64,000 bases of DNA from Actinotignum schaalii FB123-CNA-2 (GCF_000411135.1 NZ_KE150262.1:436770-500769), one strand, 5' to 3'. Positions 7,507 to 15,974 are shown, numbered from the stretch's first letter. Made by a program: numbers and translations. The notes: generated from the letters alone by a model not told the origin.

Positions 7507-9624
7507 GTGGCCACCGAAAACGTTGTGGACGTGACCTATGCGCAAACCGGGAAATCGGTTGCCACCGATGAGCTCGGGATGCGGGAAATGCAGGCCCGTG
7601 CCTATGAACAGCGCGCCTCCCAGTACCTGCTCATCAAGGCGCCGCCCGCTTCCGGGAAATCGCGCGCGCTCATGTTTATTGCGCTCGATAAGCTCTTCAA
7701 CCAGGGCCGGCGCAAGGTCATCGTGGCGGTACCCGAACGCTCCATCGGTGCGTCCTTCGCGCCCACCGACCTCACCACCTACGGCTTCTTCGCGGACTGG
7801 GACGTCAAACCCGCGAACAACCTCTGCACACCCGGCAGCAACGAATCGAAAGTCGCTGCATTCCTGCGTTTCCTGGAAGGGCCGGATGCCACGCTCGTCT
7901 GCACGCACGCCACCCTGCGTTTCGCCTTTGAGCAGGCTAAACCTGAGGATTTCAACGGCTGCGTGATCGCGATTGACGAATTCCATCACGTCTCCGCAGA
8001 CCTGGATAACAACCGGCTCGGCTCCGTGCTGCATGCCATTATGGAGCAGTCCGACGCGCATATCATCGCCATGACCGGCTCCTATTTCCGTGGTGACTCC
8101 GTGCCTGTGCTGGACCCGAAAGACGAAGCGAAATTCACGCCCGTCACTTTCAACTACTACGACCAGCTCAACGGCTACCAGTACCTGAAAACACTAGGGA
8201 TCGGCCACCACTTCTACCAGGGCCGTTACACCGACGCCATCGCGGAAGTGCTGGACCTCGACAAGAAAACCATTCTGCATATCCCCTCCGTGAACTCCGG
8301 GGAATCCACCAAGGACAAGTACGAAGAAGTCGGGAAGATCCTCGACATTATTGGCGAAGTACTTTCGCCCGAAGAAGTTGCACAGGTAGAGCCGCGTTTC
8401 CCCGGGGACGAATGCATGATCTTCGTGCGGCGGCGCGATACCGGTGCCGTGCTGCGCGTGGCTGACCTTGTGGACGATAGCGATGAGAAAGCGCGCGCTA
8501 AGACCCTGGTGTACTTGACCGATGTGGCCGCGAAGAATCGCGACGCCGCCGATATCATCATCGCGCTCGGGATGGCGAAAGAAGGTTTCGACTGGCCTTT
8601 CGCGGAACACGCACTCACGGTTGGCTACCGTGCCTCACATACCGAACTCATCCAGATCATTGGGCGCGTTACCCGCGATAGCCCCGGGAAAAGCCACGCG
8701 CAATTCACGAACCTGCTGGCCGAACCGGATGCCACCCAAAACGAAGTGACGCTCTCCGTCAATAACGTGCTGAAAGGCATCACCGCGGCGCTGCTCATGG
8801 AACAGGTGCTTGCCCCGAACTACAACTTCCGGGCCAAGCGGAACACAGACGAAGCCCCGGATCCCGGCACCCTGGAAGTCAAAGGCCTGGTGGAGCCCAC
8901 GACGAAGCGCGCCAAGGAGATTATCGCCACCGGTATTGATGACCTGAAGGCCAATATTTTGCAAGATGACCAGGTGGCGCGGGCCGCGGCCGGGGCTGCG
9001 GAACCCGAAGTCATCAACAAGGTGCTTATCCCGCGCATCATTCGCCAAACCTACCCGGACATCACTGAGAAAGAAGTCGAGCAAATCCGCCAGCAAGTGG
9101 TGGTCTCCTCCGTGATCAAATCCGGCGAAGTACGGACCGTGGGAGACCGGCGTTTCGTGGAAATGGGGAACAAGTTCGTGGATATTGATGAGATCAATAT
9201 CGACCTCATCGAATCCATCAACCCCTTCCAGAAGGCCTTCGAAGTGATGTCCAAGCAGGTCTCCAGCCCGGTGCTGCGCATCATCCAAGATGCCATTGCC
9301 GCTACCCGCATCACCCTGAAGCCAGAAGAGGCAATGGAAATGTGGCCCGCAATCACCGACTGGGTCAAGGTCAATGGCCGCCGCCCGGACGTGCGCAGCG
9401 ACGACCCTACCGAAAAAATGTACGCCGAAGGGCTGCTTATCCTGCAACGCGAAAAAGCAAAGCGGGATGCTGAGAAAGCGGCGGCCGAAGCGGCAGCTGA
9501 AGCTGCGGCCGGAGTGGAGCCGATCGAACCCGCGGCAGTGCGCAGCGGTGGCAAGCATGCCGAAGACGTTCCGGTACCAGTACGTACCGCAGGCGCCGAT
9601 GCTTCCCAGGGGGATAAGAACTAA
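7507..9624 (+). CDS. DEAD/DEAH-box SF2 helicase (defence-type)
   Basis: A 705-residue superfamily 2 helicase/translocase. Motif I APPASGKS is at residues 45-52, motif II DEFH at 157-160, motif III is TGS, and motif VI is in QIIGRVTRD. The C-terminal 200 residues are helical and end in an alanine/glutamate-rich tail. It starts at GTG 7507, 2 bases after the methyltransferase stop, and its own stop overlaps the next start as TAATG, so the three proteins are probably made in fixed ratio. In restriction-like systems such helicases move along DNA after target recognition. No nuclease motif is visible in it, which makes the GIY-YIG gene the likely cutter. Confidence 0.85.
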   Translation: MATENVVDVTYAQTGKSVATDELGMREMQARAYEQRASQYLLIKAPPASGKSRALMFIALDKLFNQGRRKVIVAVPERSIGASFAPTDLTTYGFFADWDVKPANNLCTPGSNESKVAAFLRFLEGPDATLVCTHATLRFAFEQAKPEDFNGCVIAIDEFHHVSADLDNNRLGSVLHAIMEQSDAHIIAMTGSYFRGDSVPVLDPKDEAKFTPVTFNYYDQLNGYQYLKTLGIGHHFYQGRYTDAIAEVLDLDKKTILHIPSVNSGESTKDKYEEVGKILDIIGEVLSPEEVAQVEPRFPGDECMIFVRRRDTGAVLRVADLVDDSDEKARAKTLVYLTDVAAKNRDAADIIIALGMAKEGFDWPFAEHALTVGYRASHTELIQIIGRVTRDSPGKSHAQFTNLLAEPDATQNEVTLSVNNVLKGITAALLMEQVLAPNYNFRAKRNTDEAPDPGTLEVKGLVEPTTKRAKEIIATGIDDLKANILQDDQVARAAAGAAEPEVINKVLIPRIIRQTYPDITEKEVEQIRQQVVVSSVIKSGEVRTVGDRRFVEMGNKFVDIDEINIDLIESINPFQKAFEVMSKQVSSPVLRIIQDAIAATRITLKPEEAMEMWPAITDWVKVNGRRPDVRSDDPTEKMYAEGLLILQREKAKRDAEKAAAEAAAEAAAGVEPIEPAAVRSGGKHAEDVPVPVRTAGADASQGDKN

Positions 9625-10883
9625 TGGCTGATTTCGATTTTGAAGCAGAATTCGCGAAGATCCTCGCCTCCGATACCGAAGGGTTGCTTGACGCCCCTCC
9701 GGCCCCGCGGCGTTTCACCAGTGAAGACCGGCTAGAACGCGCCTTCCTGGAAATCGTGGACTTCAGGGCCAAAGAAGGGCGCGAACCTGATCCGCACACC
9801 CGCGCTATCGGAGAACGCAAGCTCGGGGCGCGCCTGGAAGGAATCCGTGCCGATCCCGAAAAGCTAGAAAAGCTCAAGGACCTCGACACTGAATTCGGGC
9901 TACTCACCCGCGAAGAAGCCCCGCAGAGCATCGACGATGTTCTGGCCTCCGATGAGTTCAACCTCCTGGACGACGGATACGGGATCACCGATGTGTCCCG
10001 GCTCCCCGCTGCGCCTCCGCGGACTAATGCAGCGCCGGACTACGTGGCCAAACGCGTGAAAGCAAAAGAGTTTGAGAAGTTTGAGCCGCTCTTCAAAGCC
10101 AAGCATGCACAGCTTTCGGCCGGGGTCGTGGAGCAGAAACCTTATAAGAGTATAGAAACGGGAATCAACGTGATTCGGGACGGGCTGTATTTCGTCCTGA
10201 ACGGGGTTATGGGATACGTCGACTCCGAAGGAGAAGACGAAAAAACTGTCACCAGTGCCGGCAAAACAATTACCAGGCAACGTCTGCGGGTTATTTTTGA
10301 AAACGGGACAGAATCTGATCTCTACCGCCAATCCCTCGCGGGACGAATGGCAGAAGAAGACGGCCGGATCATCACCCAACCCGCCGATGTTGCTTACGAC
10401 CTTGCCTACGCCGAACCCTCGGCGGATGTTGAGGCATCTAGTGAAATTGCCAGCGAAGCTTCCCCGGACGAGACTCCAACCGGGTGGATCTATGTGCTGT
10501 GTTCCCTCTCCACAGATCCGCAAATCTCCAGCCTGCGCAACCTCCACAAGATAGGGTTCTCGCGCGGGCCGGTAGAAAAGCGCATCGCTGGCGCCGAACA
10601 ATCACCCACCTACCTCATGGCACCCGTCGAAATCGTAGACACGTACGTGACTTACGATGTCAATGCTGCGAAACTAGAGCACCTGCTCCACCAGATCTTC
10701 GCGGACGTAAAAGTATCCCTCTCGCAAATCGATAGCGAGGGCAAAAACTACGACCCGAGCGAATGGTTCATCGTCCCGCGCGAAGCCATCGCCACCGCCG
10801 TTGAGCTCATTCAAAACGGGGAAAACACCCGGTACCGCTATGACAAGGGGAGTCAGAGTTTCGTGGAAATCAAGAATGGGTGA
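9624..10883 (+). CDS. GIY-YIG nuclease family protein (T5orf172-like)
   Basis: A 419-residue protein whose last 130 residues are a GIY-YIG domain: the first motif is GWIYV at residues 287-291, the second KIGFS at 309-313, followed by the arginine-bearing VEKRI, LEHLLHQIF with the probable metal-binding glutamate, and a terminal EWF.VP strand typical of T5orf172/MUG113 domains. The N-terminal 280 residues are charged and helical with no recognised domain and may bind the helicase or DNA. The start overlaps the helicase stop (TAATG). It is the only recognisable nuclease of the cassette. Activity is inferred from the family. Confidence 0.85.
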   Translation: MADFDFEAEFAKILASDTEGLLDAPPAPRRFTSEDRLERAFLEIVDFRAKEGREPDPHTRAIGERKLGARLEGIRADPEKLEKLKDLDTEFGLLTREEAPQSIDDVLASDEFNLLDDGYGITDVSRLPAAPPRTNAAPDYVAKRVKAKEFEKFEPLFKAKHAQLSAGVVEQKPYKSIETGINVIRDGLYFVLNGVMGYVDSEGEDEKTVTSAGKTITRQRLRVIFENGTESDLYRQSLAGRMAEEDGRIITQPADVAYDLAYAEPSADVEASSEIASEASPDETPTGWIYVLCSLSTDPQISSLRNLHKIGFSRGPVEKRIAGAEQSPTYLMAPVEIVDTYVTYDVNAAKLEHLLHQIFADVKVSLSQIDSEGKNYDPSEWFIVPREAIATAVELIQNGENTRYRYDKGSQSFVEIKNG

Positions 10884-10985
10884 AAATAACATTCATTTAC
10901 CGCAACCACCGGCCACTTACTTGAGCCGGCAAACGCCGAGAGACTCTGAATCCAAAATGATCCTGAACTCCTTGTCAAAGAAGTG

Positions 10986-11005
10986 TATGGACCTACAGAT
11001 CCATA
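10986..11005. promoter_or_regulatory. Inverted-repeat operator candidate
   Basis: TATGGA (10986-10991) and TCCATA (11000-11005) form a perfect inverted repeat with an 8-base centre, 18 bases before the HTH gene at 11024. A third TATGGA half-site at 11023-11028 covers that gene's start codon. This arrangement suits autorepression by the HTH protein. Confidence 0.5.
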
Positions 11006-11023
11006 TCGGAAAGGACTACCTCT

Positions 11024-11371
11024 ATGGACGCGCCCGTCTTCATGGCTTATCGACACTTGCTGGGACTTTCCACAACGCAGCTTGCACGCATTTTAGATGT
11101 AGATCCGCGAACCCTACGTGCCTGGGAAAAAGCACGTTCAAGAATCCCTGACGGCATCGCGTGTGAACTGTTAGAGTTAGCGCGCGATCACGGCCGCATC
11201 GCACAACGATTCATATCGTGCGATGCGGTTATAACAATGCCACGAGAAGACGGAGAGGAATTCCCTCGAAATTATTATGTGGCGGCGCTGGCACGTGCCT
11301 TAGAAGCAGAACCCGGCATTAGGGCGGAATGGACTACTCCGACCGTCATGGACCTTCGAAAGCCGCGATAA
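11024..11371 (+). CDS. Small HTH transcriptional regulator (YdiL/Aca2-like)
   Basis: A 115-residue protein with an N-terminal HTH of the DUF1870/YdiL kind (YRHLLGLSTTQLARILDV, then RTLRAWEKARSRIPDG). The acidic remainder may dimerise. Related HTH proteins act as autorepressors and include anti-CRISPR-associated Aca2; a similar role here is inference. GGAAAGGA before the ATG supports the start. The gene follows the GIY-YIG gene by 140 bases on the same strand, and its last 26 bases overlap the 3' end of the convergent rloB, so transcription of either could affect the other. Confidence 0.7.
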   Translation: MDAPVFMAYRHLLGLSTTQLARILDVDPRTLRAWEKARSRIPDGIACELLELARDHGRIAQRFISCDAVITMPREDGEEFPRNYYVAALARALEAEPGIRAEWTTPTVMDLRKPR

Positions 11372-11963
11372 TTTCGTAGGCGACGATAAATTCGTAGATC
11401 TGCGAGCATCCCAGCTGTTCGTAAAGAGACACCCCGGGAGCCCTTGTCGCCTGCTCCCGGGCTTGCGCGTTGCGGACCGCTTCCGAGAGTAGCGGGCGAA
11501 GCGTGTCCTGCACCGCCTTGATTGCCTGACCTTTGCTATATGTGGGTACATACTTCCGCACCTCGTCGAGTGCCTGCGCCGCTGTCTTAGCCCTGGGGTG
11601 AGGATCAAAATGGAGAGTCAGCCACGTTTCGAAGCATGGGTTCGAGACGAGCACGTGGCGATTCGCGTGCCCGTTCATCCATTCTGAGAGCATGTCCCAC
11701 CCTGAAGAATCAAGCGTGTCGCCATCCAGGATGATCCAGGCATGCTCCTCTTTTTCGAGCGGGTACTTTTGAAGCTCTCCGCGTATTTTTCGCAACAGCT
11801 GTTTAACAGATCCCTGTTTGCCGACCGATACAGGCGTGTACGTGAGGGAACGATCAGCATTGATGAGCGACGCGATATATAGGCGCTCGGTAGCACCCTC
11901 AGAGGCGACGACAACTCGCTTACGGTGTTTGCGGACAGGCCGCTGATTTCGTTTCCGCGCCAT
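11346..11963 (-). CDS. rloB: RloB-like Toprim-domain protein
   Basis: A 205-residue protein of the RloB family. The first Toprim motif is SEG with glutamate 22 and the second is ILDGD with aspartates 80 and 82, the acidic residues expected to hold metal for phosphodiester cleavage. A basic N-terminus (KRNQRPVRKHRKR) precedes them. RloB and its relative AbiLii work with an ABC-type ATPase in abortive-infection systems. It follows rloA by 9 bases, and its tail overlaps the convergent HTH gene by 26 bases. The family call is firm from motif order and partner; the anti-phage role is from relatives. Confidence 0.85.
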   Translation of the reverse strand: MARKRNQRPVRKHRKRVVVASEGATERLYIASLINADRSLTYTPVSVGKQGSVKQLLRKIRGELQKYPLEKEEHAWIILDGDTLDSSGWDMLSEWMNGHANRHVLVSNPCFETWLTLHFDPHPRAKTAAQALDEVRKYVPTYSKGQAIKAVQDTLRPLLSEAVRNAQAREQATRAPGVSLYEQLGCSQIYEFIVAYEIIAAFEGP

Positions 11964-11972
11964 CTTCGGCTC

Positions 11973-13292
11973 CTAAATCTTTCTAGGAAGCGCTCCGACG
12001 CGGCCACTCAGGTAGACATCCCGCAAAGACATCCCCTTGCGCAGCTCCTGCGGCGCATAGTCAGAAAGCGCCACGAGCTCGGATGCTTGGCCTGCGCCGT
12101 CGACCTTTTCCGTCAGCCACACCTCATCCCGGCGAATCAATTCCTGATCGAGTAGCTCCGTTTCATGTGTCGTAAAAATCAGCTGCGTGTGCGTATCCTT
12201 GGAGCACCCCTCCAAATAGCGTTCCACCAAAAGCCGGGTCAACGCGGGGTGAAGCGAGCGTTCCAACTCATCCACCACATAAACACGGCGAACGCCCGGT
12301 GTCTGCAAATCAAGAAGCATCGGGAGGAGGTCAATGAACCTCTGGGTGCCGTCCGACTCCTCGAGAATGTCGAAAGTGACGCCCTCAGCATGCAGAGTTT
12401 TTAGAGCCCTCACCGTCATCTCTTCCGGTGAGTCTTCTTTCTGCGTAAAGAGATATCGCTCTTTATACGCCGAAGCGAGAACATCCCTACCACTAGCGAC
12501 GATCTCCATAATCTCCATGAGCTCTTTCGGCGTGAAAGGAACCCGCGATAGATCCACTTCCTGCGTGAAGAGCGATTGAATTCCGGTGTCACTTTGAGAA
12601 AGTACCGCAGAAATAGCTCCACGGAACGCGGAATCGCTGTCAAGATTGCCGAGCAACGGTATGTACTGGGAATCCGGTTCGACGATCTGCAAAGTATCGA
12701 AGAACCACCGAAAGGCCGCCTGGATGAAAGCCGGTGCACGATCATCACGCCCGATTACTCCCAAAAGCGACGTACTCTGATACACCGTTTTCCCGAAGGA
12801 AAGCAGCACGTCATCCCCGCAATACTTCTCCCCAAACGTAACGGAAGACGCGGGGTACCCCTGCGGGTTACTCCGTTCAAAAACCAGATCGAGGCTGCCA
12901 TCGAAAAGAACCTGATGAAGAGACTCTTTTACCACACGTGCATTCGTTGCAGCCACGTGATACCGCGCGATTTTCTCACGTCCACCCACCGGAACCGAGT
13001 ATTCAATCGTAAATTCACACGGCAGCTTGGCATGCTCCCCAAAAGCGTGTGGAGTGAGCGGTTCGCGGGTATCCTGCCGAACCGAAATAAGCCCGCGGAG
13101 CGCCTTGAAAGCACGGACTAAGGCCGATTTCCCCGAGGCGTTCGGGCCGAAAATCATGGTGAGTGGAAGCCACCGGGCACGTTGAAAATGCATCAGCGTT
13201 TCCGAATGCTGCCGCTCCCTGGTGGCTTGTAAATCTAACGTTGCCTCATCCCTAAACGAAGCAAAATTCTTGACAGTAAAGCTCCTCAGCAC
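11973..13292 (-). CDS. rloA: RloA-like ABC-type AAA ATPase
   Basis: A 439-residue ATPase of the AAA_15/AAA_21 (SMC/ABC-like) kind. It opens with the family hallmark LRSFTVKNFASF; Walker A GPNASGKS is at residues 49-56, and near the C-terminus a Walker B-type strand VYVVDELERSLHP is followed by IFTTHE (H-loop). The Q-rich or helical arm between them is short. GTG 13292 follows GAGAGG and GGGGG. With RloB it forms the two-gene RloA/RloB (AbiLi/AbiLii-like) system, in which the ATPase is thought to hold the Toprim effector inactive until infection. A perfect palindrome sits 17 bases upstream. Confidence 0.85.
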   Translation of the reverse strand: MLRSFTVKNFASFRDEATLDLQATRERQHSETLMHFQRARWLPLTMIFGPNASGKSALVRAFKALRGLISVRQDTREPLTPHAFGEHAKLPCEFTIEYSVPVGGREKIARYHVAATNARVVKESLHQVLFDGSLDLVFERSNPQGYPASSVTFGEKYCGDDVLLSFGKTVYQSTSLLGVIGRDDRAPAFIQAAFRWFFDTLQIVEPDSQYIPLLGNLDSDSAFRGAISAVLSQSDTGIQSLFTQEVDLSRVPFTPKELMEIMEIVASGRDVLASAYKERYLFTQKEDSPEEMTVRALKTLHAEGVTFDILEESDGTQRFIDLLPMLLDLQTPGVRRVYVVDELERSLHPALTRLLVERYLEGCSKDTHTQLIFTTHETELLDQELIRRDEVWLTEKVDGAGQASELVALSDYAPQELRKGMSLRDVYLSGRVGALPRKI

Positions 13293-13308
13293 CCTCTCAC
13301 CCCCTACA

Positions 13309-13339
13309 GCGGTTGTAGTAAGAATCTTACTACAACCGC
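13309..13339. promoter_or_regulatory. Perfect 31-bp palindrome upstream of rloA (operator candidate)
   Basis: GCGGTTGTAGTAAGA (13309-13323) and its exact complement TCTTACTACAACCGC (13325-13339) flank one central base. It lies in the 5' leader or core promoter of rloAB, 17 bases before the start codon. There is no T-run in either direction, so an operator or a leader hairpin is more likely than a terminator. Confidence 0.6.
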
Positions 13340-13433
13340 ATTACATTTAGGGAACAGTCCAAGATAGCGACACACCATCACAAGACCCGCTTTTATCTAT
13401 CAGCCTAATTTCTTAACAAGTCGAGCGACTTTG

Positions 13434-13469
13434 AAAATAAAGAGGGGCGACGTTTGTACGCCGCCCCTC
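13434..13469 (-). terminator. Intrinsic terminator on the minus strand
   Basis: GAGGGGCGACGT (13442-13453) pairs with ACGCCGCCCCTC (13458-13469) with one mismatch and a 4-base loop. On the minus strand the hairpin is followed by TTTATTTT. The nearest minus-strand gene upstream ends 305 bases away at 13775, so it may end a separate short transcript. Confidence 0.7.
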
Positions 13470-13774
13470 AACGGCAGGATCAAGCAACCCGCTCACCTCA
13501 GGTTGAGTGATACACATGCCGTGGTGTGCACGCCAATATGGCGACACAGGTCCGTTAATGTAACAACGAGTGAGTACTTGTATAAGTCTAAACGCATGCG
13601 CAACAATGCTTGCAGTTTTTGAGACACCCGCAGCCGTGCCATTACTCACATTCAACGGGAATTCAACGATATTCCGGCCATGCACCCGCGCCTACACGCC
13701 CCGTAGGTCTCGTTTCAGTACGCCATATCGGAACTGAAATAAGCAATGCTACTTCGGCTCAGGAAATAGCGCGC
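13470..13774 (-). ncRNA. Candidate non-coding RNA (unassigned) ending at the terminator
   Basis: About 300 bases with no credible protein. The longest minus-strand frame here (90 codons, 13413-13685) runs through the terminator hairpin, which argues against coding. The segment has several short self-complementary patches and ends at a good minus-strand terminator. tmRNA, RNase P RNA, SRP RNA and 6S signatures were looked for and not found. It may be an unknown small RNA or a long 3' UTR of the CYTH gene. Confidence 0.3.
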
Positions 13775-14473
13775 TCACGCACCTTCGCCCTCGGGCTCGC
13801 GCTGCTGCGGCGTGCGCAAGTCCAGGAAATGCGGCCCGCGCGCATCCAGCTCCTCCATATAGGCCGCACCCCATTGCATCCACGGGTCCTTGGAAAGATG
13901 GTCATTGGTGAAACGCAGATCGTCGGAAACCTCGGTGGCGCAAAAATCCGGAATTTTCAGATCCACCACCGGCGCGCGCCGCTCCACTTCCGCGATAATA
14001 AGCCCCGCGTTTTGCCCGCCAAAAGCATCGAATTCCCACCCGTCCTCATCAATCCACAGGGAGAAACGATTCTTGAGGACCAGGTCCACCGACCGCCGCA
14101 GAATCTGCACGGCCACATCGGTATCAATTTCCATTTCCTTCTCGTAGCGTTCCGCGCTCACCACCGGGGATTTCACCGCCACCGATGCGCTCGCCGGGCA
14201 TCCCGCCCCCAGCATCCGCGCGAGCGCACGGCGTTCGTAACCACCGCGGAAGTCGGCGGCGTCGTCGAACTCATCAAAAGGTACGAACGCATCGGGGAAA
14301 CGTACCCGCACCCGTACCGCGTAGCCGTCTTGCGCGAAAGTGTATGCCTGGATGATGACCTGGGTGGAGGCGTGCTCGGCGACGTCGTCGGGCAGTTCGC
14401 GCACCAGGAATTTGCGTTCGAATTCGAAATCGGCGTCCGCGTCGACGCCGGGGCCGTGGCCGGGTTCCATCAT
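13775..14473 (-). CDS. CYTH domain-containing protein
   Basis: A 232-residue protein from ATG 14473. The hallmark ExExK-type motif appears as DFEFERKFLV near residues 14-23; downstream alternating charged strands (VRVRVRFPD, AVKSP, YEKEMEID, KNRFSLWIDEDGWEFDAF, IIAEVE) trace the eight-stranded triphosphate tunnel. CYTH enzymes bind or cleave triphosphate substrates with divalent metals; the exact substrate is unknown. In-frame starts at 14521 and 14542 exist, but ATGATG at 14473 after GATGGAAG gives a protein that begins close to the domain. It is divergent from ilvA. Confidence 0.8.
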   Translation of the reverse strand: MMEPGHGPGVDADADFEFERKFLVRELPDDVAEHASTQVIIQAYTFAQDGYAVRVRVRFPDAFVPFDEFDDAADFRGGYERRALARMLGAGCPASASVAVKSPVVSAERYEKEMEIDTDVAVQILRRSVDLVLKNRFSLWIDEDGWEFDAFGGQNAGLIIAEVERRAPVVDLKIPDFCATEVSDDLRFTNDHLSKDPWMQWGAAYMEELDARGPHFLDLRTPQQREPEGEGA

Positions 14474-14549
14474 GCTTCCATCGTAGACGCGCGCACCCAC
14501 GTGGTGAAACAGCCACGCCATCGCACCCGCATCCCGGCACAATAGGAGG

Positions 14550-15875
14550 ATGACTCAATTACCTTCACCCGAGCTCATCGCCGCAGCCGCCCGCACCCTC
14601 GCGGGCACGGTGCGCCGCACCCCGCTGCAGCTATCCGAGCGCCTCTCCGCCGCCCTTGGCCGGCCCGTTTATCTCAAACGCGAAGATACGCAGGTCGGGC
14701 GCAGCTATAAAGTCCGCGGGGCATACAACGCGATTCACGCGCTCGGGGAGAAGGAACGCGCCGCCGGGGTGGTGTGCGCATCGGCCGGCAATCACGCGCA
14801 GGGCGTGGCGTACGCCTGCAACCACCTGCGGATTCACGGCAAGATTTTCCTGCCCGCCACCACTCCGCGCCAGAAACGCGAACGCATCCGCGATATCGGG
14901 GGCGCCTGGGTGGAACAGATTATTGGCGGGCCTACGTTCGACGCCGCAGCCGGCGCCGCCTTGGCTTACGCCTCTGAGCACGGTGCGACCTTTGTGCATC
15001 CTTTCGACGCCGCCCCGATTATCGCCGGGCAGGGCACCGTCATCGCCGAAGCTTACGAACAGTGTGTGGAGCAAAGCGGACAGGAACCCGAAGCGGTACT
15101 CGTGCCGGTGGGCGGCGGTGGGCTGCTGGCCGGCACCGCGATCTGGGTGAAAAACGCGCACCCGCAGACCCGCGTGATCGGGGTGGAACCCACCGGTGCC
15201 GCCTCCATGCAGGCCGCGCTGGCCGCGGGCGGGCCGGTCACGCTGGACTCCGTTGATAATTTCGCGGACGGCACCGCGGTGGCGCGCGTGGGGGACCTCA
15301 CCTACGCCGTGGCGCGCGACCTGGTGGACGGCTTCATCACCGTGCCCGAAGGCGCGCTGTGCACTGAAATGCTCAACCTCTACCAGGTGGACGGCATTAT
15401 TGCCGAACCTTCCGGCGCACTCGCCCCGGCCGCGGTGGGGCGCCTGAACACCCTGGTCGAAACCCGCGTTAGTGGGAACGACGACGCCGCTCTCTCCGGC
15501 AGTGGCGCCGATCCCGCCGCCACGCCGCGCCCGCTCATCGCGGTGATTTCGGGTGGAAATAATGACGTGTCCCGCTATGCCGATATTTTGGAACGCTCGA
15601 TGGTCTACGAAGGGCTACGCCACTACTTCCTGGTGACCTTCGCCCAGAAACCCGGAGCGCTCAAGGAATTCCTCGATCGCGTGCTCGTGGCCGACGAAGA
15701 CATCGTGTACTTCGAATACACGAAGAAAACCAACCGTGAAACCGGCCCGGCGCTGGTCGGTATCGATATCCAACACCCGGAAAACCTCGCTGACCTGCTG
15801 GATCGCATGGACCGCTCCGGGATTGATATTCACAAGGTCGAACCCGGCTCGCCCGAATTCCGTTTCTTTATCTAG
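14550..15875 (+). CDS. ilvA: Threonine ammonia-lyase (threonine dehydratase)
   Basis: A 441-residue PLP enzyme that deaminates threonine to 2-oxobutyrate at the head of isoleucine synthesis. The PLP lysine is in SYKVRGA (about residue 53), SAGNHAQG binds the substrate carboxylate, and GGGGLLAG holds the cofactor phosphate. The last 80 residues (YFLVTFAQKPGALKEFLDRVL...) are an ACT-like regulatory domain, so isoleucine feedback is likely. A small Ser/Ala/Asp-rich insertion of about 25 residues (near 305-330) separates catalytic and regulatory parts. ATG 14550 follows AGGAGG (14542-14547) very closely. It is a single gene, followed by the acyltransferase 99 bases on. Confidence 0.95.
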   Translation: MTQLPSPELIAAAARTLAGTVRRTPLQLSERLSAALGRPVYLKREDTQVGRSYKVRGAYNAIHALGEKERAAGVVCASAGNHAQGVAYACNHLRIHGKIFLPATTPRQKRERIRDIGGAWVEQIIGGPTFDAAAGAALAYASEHGATFVHPFDAAPIIAGQGTVIAEAYEQCVEQSGQEPEAVLVPVGGGGLLAGTAIWVKNAHPQTRVIGVEPTGAASMQAALAAGGPVTLDSVDNFADGTAVARVGDLTYAVARDLVDGFITVPEGALCTEMLNLYQVDGIIAEPSGALAPAAVGRLNTLVETRVSGNDDAALSGSGADPAATPRPLIAVISGGNNDVSRYADILERSMVYEGLRHYFLVTFAQKPGALKEFLDRVLVADEDIVYFEYTKKTNRETGPALVGIDIQHPENLADLLDRMDRSGIDIHKVEPGSPEFRFFI

Positions 15876-15974
15876 GCACGGCACCTGGCCGGCGCTGCGC
15901 CGTCGTACTTAAAAGCGCTGCGCAAGAAGCGGGTACAATACCGGCCAGACGCCACCCTACGCGAAAGGACCCCC

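Noticed and set aside
13413-13685. 90-codon minus-strand frame
   Set aside because: It runs straight through an intrinsic terminator hairpin and shows no family resemblance.
13470-13774. tmRNA, RNase P RNA, SRP RNA or 6S RNA
   Set aside because: None of the conserved core sequences of these RNAs could be found; only an unassigned ncRNA candidate is kept.
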